Shown: positions 27,298 through 36,384 of the stretch, in pieces
Numbering within the stretch: the first letter of the stretch is position 1
How the letters are laid out: the number at the start of each line of letters is the position of its first letter
NCBI GenBank assembly: GCA_028282805.1
Contig: JANQHD010000023.1
Span: 310,001-374,000, forward strand
Direction: 5' to 3'
DNA from: Phycisphaeraceae bacterium
GTDB taxonomy: Bacteria > Planctomycetota > Phycisphaerae > Phycisphaerales > Zrk34
Length of the DNA stretch: 64,000 nt
Notes under the pieces: model-generated
Database searches by the model: none
What the model saw: only the letters and a program-made list of their open reading frames with translations
What the model was told of the DNA's origin: nothing
Program-made: the position numbers and the translations under genes

Positions 27298-28295
27298 GCC
27301 TCACCATCGTCATCGTCAACTACCGCACGGCCGACTTGGTCGAGCAGTGCTTGCGCTCGCTGCGCGACGAGGTGGCGGCGATCGATTCGGCGCGAGTCGT
27401 CGTGGTCGACAACGACTCGGGCGACAACTCGGTCGAAAGGCTACGGCGGGCGGTCAAGGCCAAGCTGTGGGAAGACTGGGTGCACGTCGTGCCGCTCGAG
27501 CGCAACGGGGGCTTCGCCTACGGCAACAACGCGGGCATCAAGCTCGCGCTCGACGGCGGTCGGCCGAGCGACTTCGTGTTTCTGCTCAACCCCGACACGG
27601 TCGTTCGCGCCGGCGCGGTCGACGCGCTGCTGAGTTTCATGCGGGCGAACCCGGAGGTCGGCATCGCCGGCAGCCTGCTCGAAGACGCTGAGGGTGTGCC
27701 GCAGTGCTCGGCGCGGCGCCGGCCGTCGCCGCTGGGCGAGTTCGAGGCGGGCGCCCGGTTGGGCGTGCTGTCGCGCCGGCTCAGCAAGTACGTTGTGGCG
27801 ATGCCGGTCGAAAAACGACCGCACCGGTGTGACTGGGTGTCGGGTGCAGCGCTCATGGTACGGCGCGAGGTGGTCGAGCAGATCGGGCTGATGGACGAGG
27901 GTTATTTTCTGTATTACGAAGAGGTCGATTTCTGCGAGCGCGCCCGGCGAGCCGGCTGGCAGCTGTGGTTCGTGCCGGACTCGCGCATCGTGCACCTCGA
28001 GGGTAGCGCCACGGGCATCAACGCGACGCGCAGGCGTCGGCCGGGCTACTGGTACGACTCGCGCCGCAGGTACTTCGTCAAGTTTTACGGCGTGGCGGGC
28101 CTGATCGTCAGCGACATGCTGTGGGCGGTCGGCCGGGCGTCGTTGATGCTGCGTCGTTTGTTACGGCTCGGCGGCAGCACGGCGGGCGACCCGCGGCTGT
28201 ACTTTTACGACTTGGTGTTCGGCGACCTCGGCGCGCTGTTCAAGCTCAACACCTGGCGCACCGCGTGGGGCAGAAAGCACAAGCACACCGCGTGA
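27294..28295 (+). CDS. GT2 rhamnosyltransferase-like glycosyltransferase
   Basis: 333 residues. SLTIVIVNYRTADLVEQCLR, VVVVDNDSGDNSVERLR, NGGFAYGNNAGIKLAL and FVFLLNPDTVVRAGAVDALL are the hallmark of GT2 enzymes of the WbbL type. DWVSGAALMVRREVVEQIGL and YYEEVDFCERARRAGW complete the fold. WbbL-type enzymes usually transfer rhamnose from dTDP-rhamnose; the donor here is inferred. Confidence 0.9.
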   Translation: MSLTIVIVNYRTADLVEQCLRSLRDEVAAIDSARVVVVDNDSGDNSVERLRRAVKAKLWEDWVHVVPLERNGGFAYGNNAGIKLALDGGRPSDFVFLLNPDTVVRAGAVDALLSFMRANPEVGIAGSLLEDAEGVPQCSARRRPSPLGEFEAGARLGVLSRRLSKYVVAMPVEKRPHRCDWVSGAALMVRREVVEQIGLMDEGYFLYYEEVDFCERARRAGWQLWFVPDSRIVHLEGSATGINATRRRRPGYWYDSRRRYFVKFYGVAGLIVSDMLWAVGRASLMLRRLLRLGGSTAGDPRLYFYDLVFGDLGALFKLNTWRTAWGRKHKHTA

Positions 28296-30592
28296 ACGAA
28301 GCCACCGCACAACACACGGGCGTTGTCGTCATCGGCCGCAACGAGGGCGAACGCTTGGTGCGCTGCCTGCGCTCGCTGGTTGGTTGCGGGCGGCCGGTGG
28401 TGTACGTCGATTCGGGCTCGACCGATGGCAGTGTCGCTGTGGCGCGTGAGTTTGGCGTGGTGATGCATGAGCTCGATGCATCCCGGCCGTTCAGCGCCGC
28501 GCGCGGGCGCAACGAGGGGTTGGCGGTGTTGAAGGCGCGGCACGCTGAACTGCGCTACGTGCAGTTCGTCGATGGTGATTGTGAGATCGAACCGGGCTGG
28601 CTCGACGCCGCGACGCGTGCGCTCGACGAGCACGACGACTGGGCGGTGGTGTGCGGTCGGCTGCGAGAAACGGGCCGTGATCAGTCGGTGTACAACCGGC
28701 TTTGCGACATCGAGTGGCACACGGAAATCGGGGAGGTCGGCGCGTGCGGCGGCATTTTTATGGTGCGCATCGACGCGTTCGACAGGGCCGGCGGGCTCGA
28801 CGAGAGCGTGCCGGCCGGCGAAGAACCCGAGTTGTGCCTGCGCCTGCGACGCGACGGTTGGAAGATCGTGCGGCTGGCCGACGACATGGGCCGGCACGAT
28901 GCGCAGATGACGCGGCTTAGTCAGTGGTGGCGACGGATGCGGCGCGTCGGTTTCGGTTACGCGTTAGCGGCGCACCTGCACGGTGACGACCCCGAACGCA
29001 CAGGCGTGCGCGAGGTGCGCAGCATCGTCGGCTGGGCGCTGATCGTGCCGCTGTTGATGCTGGGCATCACGATTGCTTGCGTGTGGCACGCGTGGTTTGC
29101 GCTCGGTTTACTCGGCGCGCTGCTGGGCTACACGGCGCTGGGGTGGCGTGTGTACCGCTGGCGGATGAGCATCGCGGGCCACCGTGGCGACGCGTTGGTG
29201 TACGCGGTGTATTGTGTGCTGGCGAAGTGGCCGCAGTTGCGGGGCGTGGTTGATTTCAGGCGTCAGCGACGGCGCGGCGGTGTGTTTCGCGTAGCCGATA
29301 AATCGCCCGGCGGTGACGCGCGCGTGCTCGCGTATTTAACCAACGTGTACCCCGCGACGAGCCATTCGTTTATTCGGCGGGAGATCGCGGCGCTCGAGGC
29401 GATGGGCGTGACGGTGCACCGGTTTGCCGTGCGGCCGCCTGATCACGAATTGGTCGAGCCGGCCGATATCGAAGAAGCGAAGGGCGTGCGATACCTGCTC
29501 GGCGGGGGCGCGGTTAGAACGATCATCGAGGGCGTGGCGGGCGCGCTGCGTCACCCGCTGCGGCTGCCCGGGGCGAAGCTGTTGGCGTGGCGCAGCGCGC
29601 CGCGCAACATCAAGGGCTTGGTCAAAGCGACGGCATATTTAGTCGAAGCGGGGCGTTTGGTGCGGTGGGCCGAGCGGCTGGGTGTGGGGCACGTGCACGT
29701 GCACTTCGGCACGAACCCGGCGACGGTGGCGATGCTGGCACGGAAGATGGGCGGACCGAGCTACAGCTTCACGGCGCACGGCACGGCGGAGCTCGACGAC
29801 GCGGCGAACAACGCGCTCGACCACAAGTTGCGGCACGCGGCGTTCGCGGTGGCGGTGTGCCGGTACCAGCGCAGCCAGTTGATGTGTTGGACCGACCCGG
29901 CCGACCACGACAGGTTGCACGTGGTGCGCTGCGGGGTTGACGACGCGTTTTTGAGCGGCGTGATCGAGCCGATCGGCGATGCGCCACAGTTGTTGAGCGT
30001 GGGCCGGCTGTCGCCCGAAAAGGGACAAGGGGTGTTGATCGAGGCGGTGGCGCATTTGGTTGAGACGGGGCGCGATATACGTTTGGTGGTGGTGGGCGAC
30101 GGCCCGATACGCAATGAACTCGAATCGTTGATTGCGAAACACAGGCTCGAACGACACGTGCATTTGGCGGGCTGGGCGTCGGGTGAGCAAGTGCGTGAGC
30201 GTTTGAACGCGTCGCGAGCGTTGGTGTTGTCGAGCTTTGCCGAGGGTTTGCCGGTGGTGTTGCTCGAGGCGCTGGCGATGGGCCGGCCGGCGGTGGCGAC
30301 GCAGGTATCGGGCATACCCGAGGTCATCGAGCCGGGCGAAACGGGTTGGTTAGTACCGGCGGGCGACGCGGCGGCGCTGGCCGAGGCGATGGGCGAAGCG
30401 CTGGGTGCAACGACCGATGAGCTCGAACGGCTCGGGCGTAACGGGCGCGAGCGTGTGGCGCAGATGCACCGCTGCGCGACGGAAGCGGAGCGGTTGCTGG
30501 GCTACTTTTACCAGTATGGTTGTTTGCGTGAGCCGGCGGGTGGTGCGGCGGCGCAGCACGAGCGGCCTGTGGCGCAGGCGGAGAACGTGTAA
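28292..30592 (+). CDS. Two-domain glycosyltransferase: GT2 fused to GT4
   Basis: 766 residues from GTG 28292. Residues 1-250 are GT2 (VVVIGRNEGERLVRCLRSL, VYVDSGSTDGSVAVA, FVDGDCEIEPGWLDAATRAL, DESVPAGEEPELCLRLR). About 250-310 carry two hydrophobic segments. From about 345 a full GT4 unit follows (VLAYLTNVYPATSHSFIRRE, FTAHGTAELDD, LLSVGRLSPEKGQGVLIEAV, LSSFAEGLPVVLLEALAMG). The reading frame is continuous with no sign of error, so one protein likely performs two consecutive transfers. Two separate genes are the norm. Confidence 0.88.
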   Translation: MNEATAQHTGVVVIGRNEGERLVRCLRSLVGCGRPVVYVDSGSTDGSVAVAREFGVVMHELDASRPFSAARGRNEGLAVLKARHAELRYVQFVDGDCEIEPGWLDAATRALDEHDDWAVVCGRLRETGRDQSVYNRLCDIEWHTEIGEVGACGGIFMVRIDAFDRAGGLDESVPAGEEPELCLRLRRDGWKIVRLADDMGRHDAQMTRLSQWWRRMRRVGFGYALAAHLHGDDPERTGVREVRSIVGWALIVPLLMLGITIACVWHAWFALGLLGALLGYTALGWRVYRWRMSIAGHRGDALVYAVYCVLAKWPQLRGVVDFRRQRRRGGVFRVADKSPGGDARVLAYLTNVYPATSHSFIRREIAALEAMGVTVHRFAVRPPDHELVEPADIEEAKGVRYLLGGGAVRTIIEGVAGALRHPLRLPGAKLLAWRSAPRNIKGLVKATAYLVEAGRLVRWAERLGVGHVHVHFGTNPATVAMLARKMGGPSYSFTAHGTAELDDAANNALDHKLRHAAFAVAVCRYQRSQLMCWTDPADHDRLHVVRCGVDDAFLSGVIEPIGDAPQLLSVGRLSPEKGQGVLIEAVAHLVETGRDIRLVVVGDGPIRNELESLIAKHRLERHVHLAGWASGEQVRERLNASRALVLSSFAEGLPVVLLEALAMGRPAVATQVSGIPEVIEPGETGWLVPAGDAAALAEAMGEALGATTDELERLGRNGRERVAQMHRCATEAERLLGYFYQYGCLREPAGGAAAQHERPVAQAENV

Positions 30593-30594
30593 GC

Positions 30595-32508
30595 ATGTGC
30601 GGGATCGCGGGTGCGGTTGGAGCGATTGACGGGCGCGTGACCGAAGCGGTCGGGCGGGCGCACGATGCATTGCAACACCGCGGGCCCGACGCGGAAGGGC
30701 GGTGGTCGGACGTGCGCGAGGGGCGTGGCGCAGCGCTGGCGCACCGGCGGCTGGCGATCATCGACCTGTCGCCCGATGGGGCGCAGCCGATGCGGGACGA
30801 GGTGAGCGGTAACGTGATCGTGTTCAACGGCGAGGTGTACAACTTTGTCGAGCTGCGCGAGCAACTCGAAGCGCACGGCCATCGGTTCGACACGCGCACG
30901 GACACGGAGGTGGTGCTCAAGGCGTACGCGCAGTGGGGCGAGCGGTGCGTCGAGCGGTTCAACGGCATGTTTGCGCTGGCGGTGTGGGACGCGGCGCGGC
31001 GTGACGTGTTTGTGGCGCGCGATCGGATGGGTATCAAGCCTTTGTACTGGGCGCAGGCCGACGGGGTGCTGTGGTTCGCATCGGAAGTTCGGGCGCTGCT
31101 GGCGACGGGGGTGATCGGGCGCAAGCTCGACCGCGCGGGTTTAGCCAGTTATTTGTGGAACGGTTTCGTGGTCGGACCGGGCACGATCGTCGAGGGCGTG
31201 AAATTGCTGCCGGCGGGCGCGATGGCACGCGTCGATGAACGCGGCGTGATGGGCGCGATCGAGCGCTACTGGGCGCAGCCGACGGCAAACGGGGCGAGCG
31301 ATCAGACGGATGAACTGGCGTGGCGTTTGCGCGAAGCGGTTGAACGAAGGTTGATCGCGGACGTGCCGTTGGGTGTGTTTCTGTCGGGCGGCGTCGACTC
31401 GAGCGCGGTCGCGGCGTTGGCGGCGGGGGTGTCGCGCGACGCGGTGGCGACGTTCAACATCAGCTTCGACGAAGCCGAGTTTGATGAGTCGCCGTACGCG
31501 CAGCGCGTGGCGGATGCGATTGGCGCCGAGCACCACGACATACGGTTGACGGAGCAAGCTTTTTCGGGGCAGTTGGACGATGCGTTGGCGAGCATCGATC
31601 AGCCGACCTTTGATGCGATCAACACGTACTTCGTGAGTCGCGCGGTGCGCGAGGCGGGGCTGACGGTGGCGTTGGCGGGCACGGGCGGCGACGAGCTGTT
31701 CGGCGGGTACACGAGCTTCCGCGAGTTGCCGGGCGCGGCGAAGTGGGGGCGGCGCACGGCGGTGACGCCCACGCCGTTGCTGCGCGGCGCGGCGGCGGCG
31801 GTGACGCGCATGAAGACCGGCCGACCGGGCGAGGTCAAACCACAAACCCGGTGGGGCAAACTCGGCGATGCGCTGGCGACGCGCGGTGAGATGCTGGCGA
31901 TGTATCAGGTGTCGTATGGGCTTTTTACGCAAGCGTTTATGAGCGACCTGGGCGAAGTCGAGTTCGACGGTGCGGTGCGGTACGGCCTGCCCGTCGAGCG
32001 GGCCGATGAGTTGTCGGCGCAGGCGGCGGCGTGCGGCGAGCTGGGCGGCATTTCGCTGTTGGAACAGGCGCTGTTTCTGGGCGAGCGGTTGTTGCGTGAC
32101 ACCGACGCGGCGAGCATGGCGGTGGCGCTGGAAGCGCGCGTGCCGTTGCTCGATCACACGGTGGTCGAAACGCTGGCGGAACTCGACGACGCGACACGGT
32201 TTGAGCCGTTGGGGCGCAAGCAGTTGTTGCGCGACCTGGCGCTCGACGAGGTCGATCCGTCGATATTCGATCGGCCGAAGCGCGGGTTCGTGCTGCCGTT
32301 GGACGTGTGGTGCAGGCGTAACTTGAAACAGGCGATGGACGACACGTTTGCGAACGAATCGTTGTGCGCATCGGTCGGGTTGAACGCCGGTGCGGTGGGT
32401 CGGCTTTGGCGGAGTTACCAGGCGGGGGCGCCGGGGTTGTACTGGTCGCGTGTGTGGGCGTTGTTCGTGTTGATGCACTGGTGCGAAGCGCACGGGGTGG
32501 TGTTGTGA
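30595..32508 (+). CDS. asnB: Asparagine synthetase B-like amidotransferase
   Basis: 637 residues. Cys2 (MCGIAGAVG) is the glutaminase nucleophile, and QHRGPD, HRRLAIIDLS and IVFNGEVYNF complete the N-terminal domain. The synthetase domain has the PP-loop LSGGVDSS (263-270), then GTGGDELFGGYT and ALEARVPLLDH. In polysaccharide clusters such proteins often amidate uronic acids or join amino acids to sugars rather than make free asparagine. It begins three bases after the fused GT. Confidence 0.93.
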   Translation: MCGIAGAVGAIDGRVTEAVGRAHDALQHRGPDAEGRWSDVREGRGAALAHRRLAIIDLSPDGAQPMRDEVSGNVIVFNGEVYNFVELREQLEAHGHRFDTRTDTEVVLKAYAQWGERCVERFNGMFALAVWDAARRDVFVARDRMGIKPLYWAQADGVLWFASEVRALLATGVIGRKLDRAGLASYLWNGFVVGPGTIVEGVKLLPAGAMARVDERGVMGAIERYWAQPTANGASDQTDELAWRLREAVERRLIADVPLGVFLSGGVDSSAVAALAAGVSRDAVATFNISFDEAEFDESPYAQRVADAIGAEHHDIRLTEQAFSGQLDDALASIDQPTFDAINTYFVSRAVREAGLTVALAGTGGDELFGGYTSFRELPGAAKWGRRTAVTPTPLLRGAAAAVTRMKTGRPGEVKPQTRWGKLGDALATRGEMLAMYQVSYGLFTQAFMSDLGEVEFDGAVRYGLPVERADELSAQAAACGELGGISLLEQALFLGERLLRDTDAASMAVALEARVPLLDHTVVETLAELDDATRFEPLGRKQLLRDLALDEVDPSIFDRPKRGFVLPLDVWCRRNLKQAMDDTFANESLCASVGLNAGAVGRLWRSYQAGAPGLYWSRVWALFVLMHWCEAHGVVL

Positions 32509-33440
32509 GCGAAACGGGACGGAAGTACTGCCTGATCAGCCCCTGCCGCGACGAGGCGGCGTACATGGAGCGGACGCTCGAGTCGGTGACCAAGCAGACC
32601 GAGCCGCCGGCGTTGTGGGTGATCGTCGACGACGGTTCGACCGATGCGACGCCGGATGTTTTGCGGGAGTGGTCGGCGCGGTTCGATTACATCAAGGTGA
32701 TCACGCGCGAAGACCGCGGGGCGCGCAAGGTGGGGCCGGGCGTGATCGAGGCGTTTTACGCGGGTTACGAGGCGATCGAGCCGAGCGAGTTTGATTACGT
32801 GTGCAAGTTTGATTTGGATTTGGATTTGCCGGCGCGTTACTTCGAGGTGTTGATGGATCGCATGGAAGCCGAGCCCCGGCTGGGCACGTGCAGCGGCAAG
32901 GCGTACTTCGAGAAGGACGGCAAGCTGGTCAGCGAGAAGTGCGGCGACGAGAACTCGGTGGGCATGACCAAGTTTTACCGCACCGCGTGCTTCGAACAGG
33001 TCGGCGGGTTCGTGCGCGAGGTGATGTGGGACGGGATCGACGGCCATCGCTGTCGGATGCTCGGTTGGATCGCGGCGAGCTGGGACGAAGACGACCTGCG
33101 CTTCATTCACCTGCGGGCGATGGGTTCGAGCCACAAGGGCATGTGGACCGGGCGCATGCGGCACGGGTTCGGCCAGTGGTTTATGGGCACGTCGCTGGCG
33201 TACATGACGGCCAGCGCGCTGTTTCGCATGACGCGCCCCCCGGTGGTGGTGGGGGGTTTGGCGATGTGGTGCGGTTACGTGCGGAGCATGTTCAGGCGTT
33301 TGCCGCGCTACGGCGACGCGGCGTTCCGCAAGTTTTTGAGGCGGTACCAGTGGCAATGTTTGTTGAAGGGTAAGGCGAAGGCGACGGCGCAGCTGAACGA
33401 GGCGCAGGAGCCGGTGTGGGAGGCGACGTGGGCGAAGTGA
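32505..33440 (+). CDS. Family 2 glycosyltransferase
   Basis: 311 residues from GTG 32505. YCLISPCRDEAAYMERTLES, ALWVIVDDGSTDATPDVLRE and YVCKFDLDLDLPARYFEVLM are GT2 marks; the last gives the D-x-D site. The C-terminal RMTRPPVVVGGLAMWCGYVR is hydrophobic and may touch the membrane. Related enzymes are common in exosortase and EPS loci. Confidence 0.88.
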   Translation: MSETGRKYCLISPCRDEAAYMERTLESVTKQTEPPALWVIVDDGSTDATPDVLREWSARFDYIKVITREDRGARKVGPGVIEAFYAGYEAIEPSEFDYVCKFDLDLDLPARYFEVLMDRMEAEPRLGTCSGKAYFEKDGKLVSEKCGDENSVGMTKFYRTACFEQVGGFVREVMWDGIDGHRCRMLGWIAASWDEDDLRFIHLRAMGSSHKGMWTGRMRHGFGQWFMGTSLAYMTASALFRMTRPPVVVGGLAMWCGYVRSMFRRLPRYGDAAFRKFLRRYQWQCLLKGKAKATAQLNEAQEPVWEATWAK

Positions 33441-34285
33441 GCGACATCGACGCGAAACAGGCGCACAGCGACAACCGCGCTAAGCCGCAAGCGGCTATCG
33501 CGATGGTGGAGGTGCACGGCGTGGCGATGCACGCGCTGAGCGAAGAGCAGACCAACGCGCACGTGCTCGACGAGATCGAAGCGGGGCGCGGCGGCTGGGT
33601 GGTGACGGCCAACCTCGACCACCTGCGCCGGCTGGTGCGTGACCCGTCGTACGGCGAGCTGTGCGAGGGGGCGGATTTGATCGTGGCCGACGGGATGCCG
33701 TTGATCTGGGCGTCGCGCATCGCGGGCACGCCGTTGCCCGAGCGCGTGGCCGGCTCGTCGCTGGTTAGCACGCTCAGCGAGCAAGCGGGGCGGCGCGGGC
33801 GGAGCGTGTACCTGCTGGGGGCGCAGGACGGCGTGGCGGAAGCGGCGGCTAAGGTGCTCGACCAGCGCTGCGCGGGTCTGAAGATCGCCGGCGTGTACAG
33901 CCCGCCGTACGGCTTTGCCCACGAGGGCGAGGAGATGCGCAAGATCGAAAGGTTATTGGACCGGGCCCGGCCGGACATTGTTTATGTCGCTTTGGGTTCG
34001 CCCAAGCAGGAGTTGTTGATCAACCAGCTGCGCGACCGTTTGCCGGGCGCGTGGTGGGTGGGCGTGGGCATCAGCTTCAGTTACCTCACCGGCGATGTGC
34101 GTCGCGCGCCGCGGTGGGTGCGGGCGACGGGGCTGGAGTGGGCTTATCGGCTGTTCCAGGAGCCGCGCCGGCTTTTCAAGCGGTACCTGGTGCAGGGCGT
34201 GCCGTTCGGGCTGTGGCTGCTGTTGCGGGCGCTGATCGGGCGTTTGCGGCCTCAGAGGCGGGCCCGTTTGGCCGATTATGGCTGA
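33437..34285 (+). CDS. WecG/TagA/CpsF family glycosyltransferase
   Basis: 282 residues from GTG 33437. Family marks: WVVTANLDHLRRLVRDPSYG, ADLIVADGMPLIWASRI with the catalytic Asp, RVAGSSLV, VYLLGAQDGV and DIVYVALGSPKQELLINQLR. The family adds N-acetylmannosaminuronic acid, ManNAc or glucose to the lipid-linked first sugar. Last gene of the first block. Its N-terminal extension includes the 21-nt palindrome at 33476-33496. Confidence 0.92.
   Translation: MSDIDAKQAHSDNRAKPQAAIAMVEVHGVAMHALSEEQTNAHVLDEIEAGRGGWVVTANLDHLRRLVRDPSYGELCEGADLIVADGMPLIWASRIAGTPLPERVAGSSLVSTLSEQAGRRGRSVYLLGAQDGVAEAAAKVLDQRCAGLKIAGVYSPPYGFAHEGEEMRKIERLLDRARPDIVYVALGSPKQELLINQLRDRLPGAWWVGVGISFSYLTGDVRRAPRWVRATGLEWAYRLFQEPRRLFKRYLVQGVPFGLWLLLRALIGRLRPQRRARLADYG
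33476..33496. repeat. 21-nt palindromic repeat inside a coding region (copy 2)
   Basis: Identical over 21 nt to 12982-13002, with the same AGCCGC/GCGGCT hairpin and the same reading frame. Here it lies in the non-conserved N-terminal extension of the WecG-like protein. Confidence 0.75.
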
Positions 34286-34330
34286 AGTTGGGGATTGGTG
34301 GTGAACCGTGGCCCGCCGGCGTGGGTACGG

Positions 34331-34336
34331 TATGAT
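34331..34336 (+). promoter_or_regulatory. Possible -10 box before the exosortase block
   Basis: TATGAT lies in the 132-bp gap between the two operon blocks. I find no convincing -35 element, so an internal promoter here is only a possibility. Confidence 0.25.
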
Positions 34337-34417
34337 GTTGGGCTGCAAAACACGTCTTCTCGATTGGGTTGGGAGCGTGGTTGGTGCCTAGAGAAGTGAG
34401 TGGGTAGGTAACAGGTG

Positions 34418-35380
34418 ATGGCTACGGTCGATCGGCAGAGCGGTGTCGGTGCGTCGAGCAGCGACGGGGAGTCGCAGCGTCGCTTCATGCGCGACAAGCT
34501 GCGCGCGGTGGTGTTGTTGAGCGGGTCGGTGCGGCCCAGCGAGCTGGACCGCGCGATCGGCCGGTCGCTGCTGGACCTGCCCGTCGACGAGTCGGGCACC
34601 CTGCTCGACCACTGGCGCGGCGAGGTCGCGGGGTTGGCCGACGACGTCGGGCTCGCGCAGCTGCCGTTGCGCGTGATGATCTCGCGCAACGCGCCGCACC
34701 CGAGCGTCGACGGCCCGGGCGACCCGGTGCCCGTGGCGATCGAGGAAGACCCCGCCGACTTCCGCGGCACCGGCGGCCTGCTGCGCGACGCGGTCGAGCA
34801 GTACGACGACGACGACTACCTGCTCGTCGTCAGCGGCGCGCAGCTGTTGTTGCGGCCGTTGGCCGAGGTGGCGTTGGGCCTGGCGCAGGTCGGCGGCGAC
34901 GTGGTGGTCGTCTCGCACAACGACGGCACGCCCGGTGGCGTGATGCTGCTGCGGTGCCAGGCGGTGCGCTCGATCTCGCCCAAGGGGTTCGTGGATTTGA
35001 AGGAACAATCGTTGCCGGCCATCGCCGAGTCGTTCCGCGTGAACGTGCTGGACCTCGATGAGCCCAGCGGCGTGCCGATCCGTACGACCGGCGACTACCT
35101 CGGCGCGTTGCGCCGGCACTACCGCCGGCTGGCCGGCGAGCAGGACGTGCACGACGCGTTCGCCGAGACCTGGCAGGCGATGTTCCGCATCGTCGAGCCG
35201 GGCGCGACGGTTGCGCCCGACGCGCGGGTGCACAACTCGGTGGTGTTGGCCGGGGCGCGCGTCGACGGCGGCGCGGTCGTGGTCAACTCCGTGGTGCCGC
35301 CCGGGCAGGTCGTCCGCCGGCGCGCGAACGTGATCGATCAACTGGCGGGCTCCAAGGCCCCGGGCAACGGGAGGCGGTAG
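34418..35380 (+). CDS. Degenerate sugar nucleotidyltransferase-like protein with hexapeptide tail
   Basis: 320 residues. The overall plan resembles NDP-sugar pyrophosphorylases: an N-terminal nucleotide-fold region opening LRAVVLLSGSVRPSELDRAI and a C-terminal left-handed beta-helix (GATVAPDARVHNSVVLAGAR, VDGGAVVVNSVVPPG). The catalytic signature GxGTRLxPLT...PK is absent, replaced by SGSVRPSELD. It is therefore probably a regulatory or scaffold pseudoenzyme. ATG 34418 chosen over the adjacent GTG 34415. Four bases separate it from the exosortase start. Confidence 0.6.
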   Translation: MATVDRQSGVGASSSDGESQRRFMRDKLRAVVLLSGSVRPSELDRAIGRSLLDLPVDESGTLLDHWRGEVAGLADDVGLAQLPLRVMISRNAPHPSVDGPGDPVPVAIEEDPADFRGTGGLLRDAVEQYDDDDYLLVVSGAQLLLRPLAEVALGLAQVGGDVVVVSHNDGTPGGVMLLRCQAVRSISPKGFVDLKEQSLPAIAESFRVNVLDLDEPSGVPIRTTGDYLGALRRHYRRLAGEQDVHDAFAETWQAMFRIVEPGATVAPDARVHNSVVLAGARVDGGAVVVNSVVPPGQVVRRRANVIDQLAGSKAPGNGRR

Positions 35381-35383
35381 GGC

Positions 35384-36370
35384 ATGGCGCTGCGCACCTG
35401 GCAACGCAACGGCTGGTCCAACCGCCACATCGCCGCGGCGATCGCGATGACGCTCGTCGGCCTCGTCGCCACGCGCGGCGCGTGGGCCGAGATCTACCAC
35501 AAGGCCACCACAAACCCCGAGCTCAGCCACATCCTGCTCGTGCCCTTCATCGTCGCCTGGCTGGTCTACATCCGACGCGGACGCTGGCGCCAGTGCCAGC
35601 CCGACGGCCAGTTCATCGGGCCCGTCATCGTGGCGATCGGCTGGTACCTGTCGTGGTACGGCTACAACGACCCGTCTTCGATCGACCTGTTCTACCACGG
35701 CGGGTCGCTCATGATCGTCGTCGGCTGCCTGCTCAGCGTGCTGGGGCGCGACGTGCTGTTTCGGTTCCTCCCCGCGTTCGCGGTGCTGGTCTTCATCCTG
35801 CCCGTGCCCGCCCGCATCAGCGACCCGCTCGCGGCCAACCTCCAGGTCGTCGCCGCCGTCTCCACCCAGCACCTGCTCGAGATGCTCGCCATCCCCGTGC
35901 AGCGCGAGGGCTCGCTGCTGACGATCAACGGCGTCGAGGCGCTCGTCGCCGAGGCCTGCAACGGCATGCGCGGCGTGTTCACCCTCATCCTCGTCTCCTA
36001 CGCCTTCGCCTTCGGCACCCCCCTGAAAAACTGGGTGCGGGCGACCATCCTCATCGCCTCGCCCATCACCGCCCTGGTCTGCAACATCGTCCGCCTGATC
36101 CCCACCATCTGGCTATTCGGCCAGAACGAAGACCTGTGGGTCGTGCGGGCGCTGCGCTGGATGCACGACGCCCTGGAGTTCGGCACCCGGTTCCTCGCGG
36201 ACTTCGGCCTGCACTACCAGGGCCACGAGAAGCTCGCCGCGGCCATGTTCTTCCACGACATCAGCGGCTGGATCATGATCTTCGTGGCGTTCTTGTTGTT
36301 GTTGGGCATCATCCGCGTCCTCCGCTGGGCGCTGGTGCCGGTCACCCAGTACACCCTGGCCTACGACTGA
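35384..36370 (+). CDS. xrt: Exosortase (EpsH family transpeptidase)
   Basis: 328 residues with about eight membrane segments. The catalytic trio is visible: Cys192 (VAEACNGMRG), Arg237 (CNIVRLIPT) and His291 (FFHDISGW). An N-terminal NPELSHILLVPFIVAWLVYI also fits the family. Exosortases cut C-terminal PEP-CTERM-like signals and are thought to pass the protein to a surface anchor. Substrates in this window are the proteins at 45669, 47009, 52976 and 53901, three of them with a VPLP rather than VPEP motif. The gene's neighbours (EpsI, Wzz-kinase, TPR protein) are standard for EPS-linked exosortases. Confidence 0.95.
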   Translation: MALRTWQRNGWSNRHIAAAIAMTLVGLVATRGAWAEIYHKATTNPELSHILLVPFIVAWLVYIRRGRWRQCQPDGQFIGPVIVAIGWYLSWYGYNDPSSIDLFYHGGSLMIVVGCLLSVLGRDVLFRFLPAFAVLVFILPVPARISDPLAANLQVVAAVSTQHLLEMLAIPVQREGSLLTINGVEALVAEACNGMRGVFTLILVSYAFAFGTPLKNWVRATILIASPITALVCNIVRLIPTIWLFGQNEDLWVVRALRWMHDALEFGTRFLADFGLHYQGHEKLAAAMFFHDISGWIMIFVAFLLLLGIIRVLRWALVPVTQYTLAYD

Positions 36371-36384
36371 TGGAGGGCGGATCG

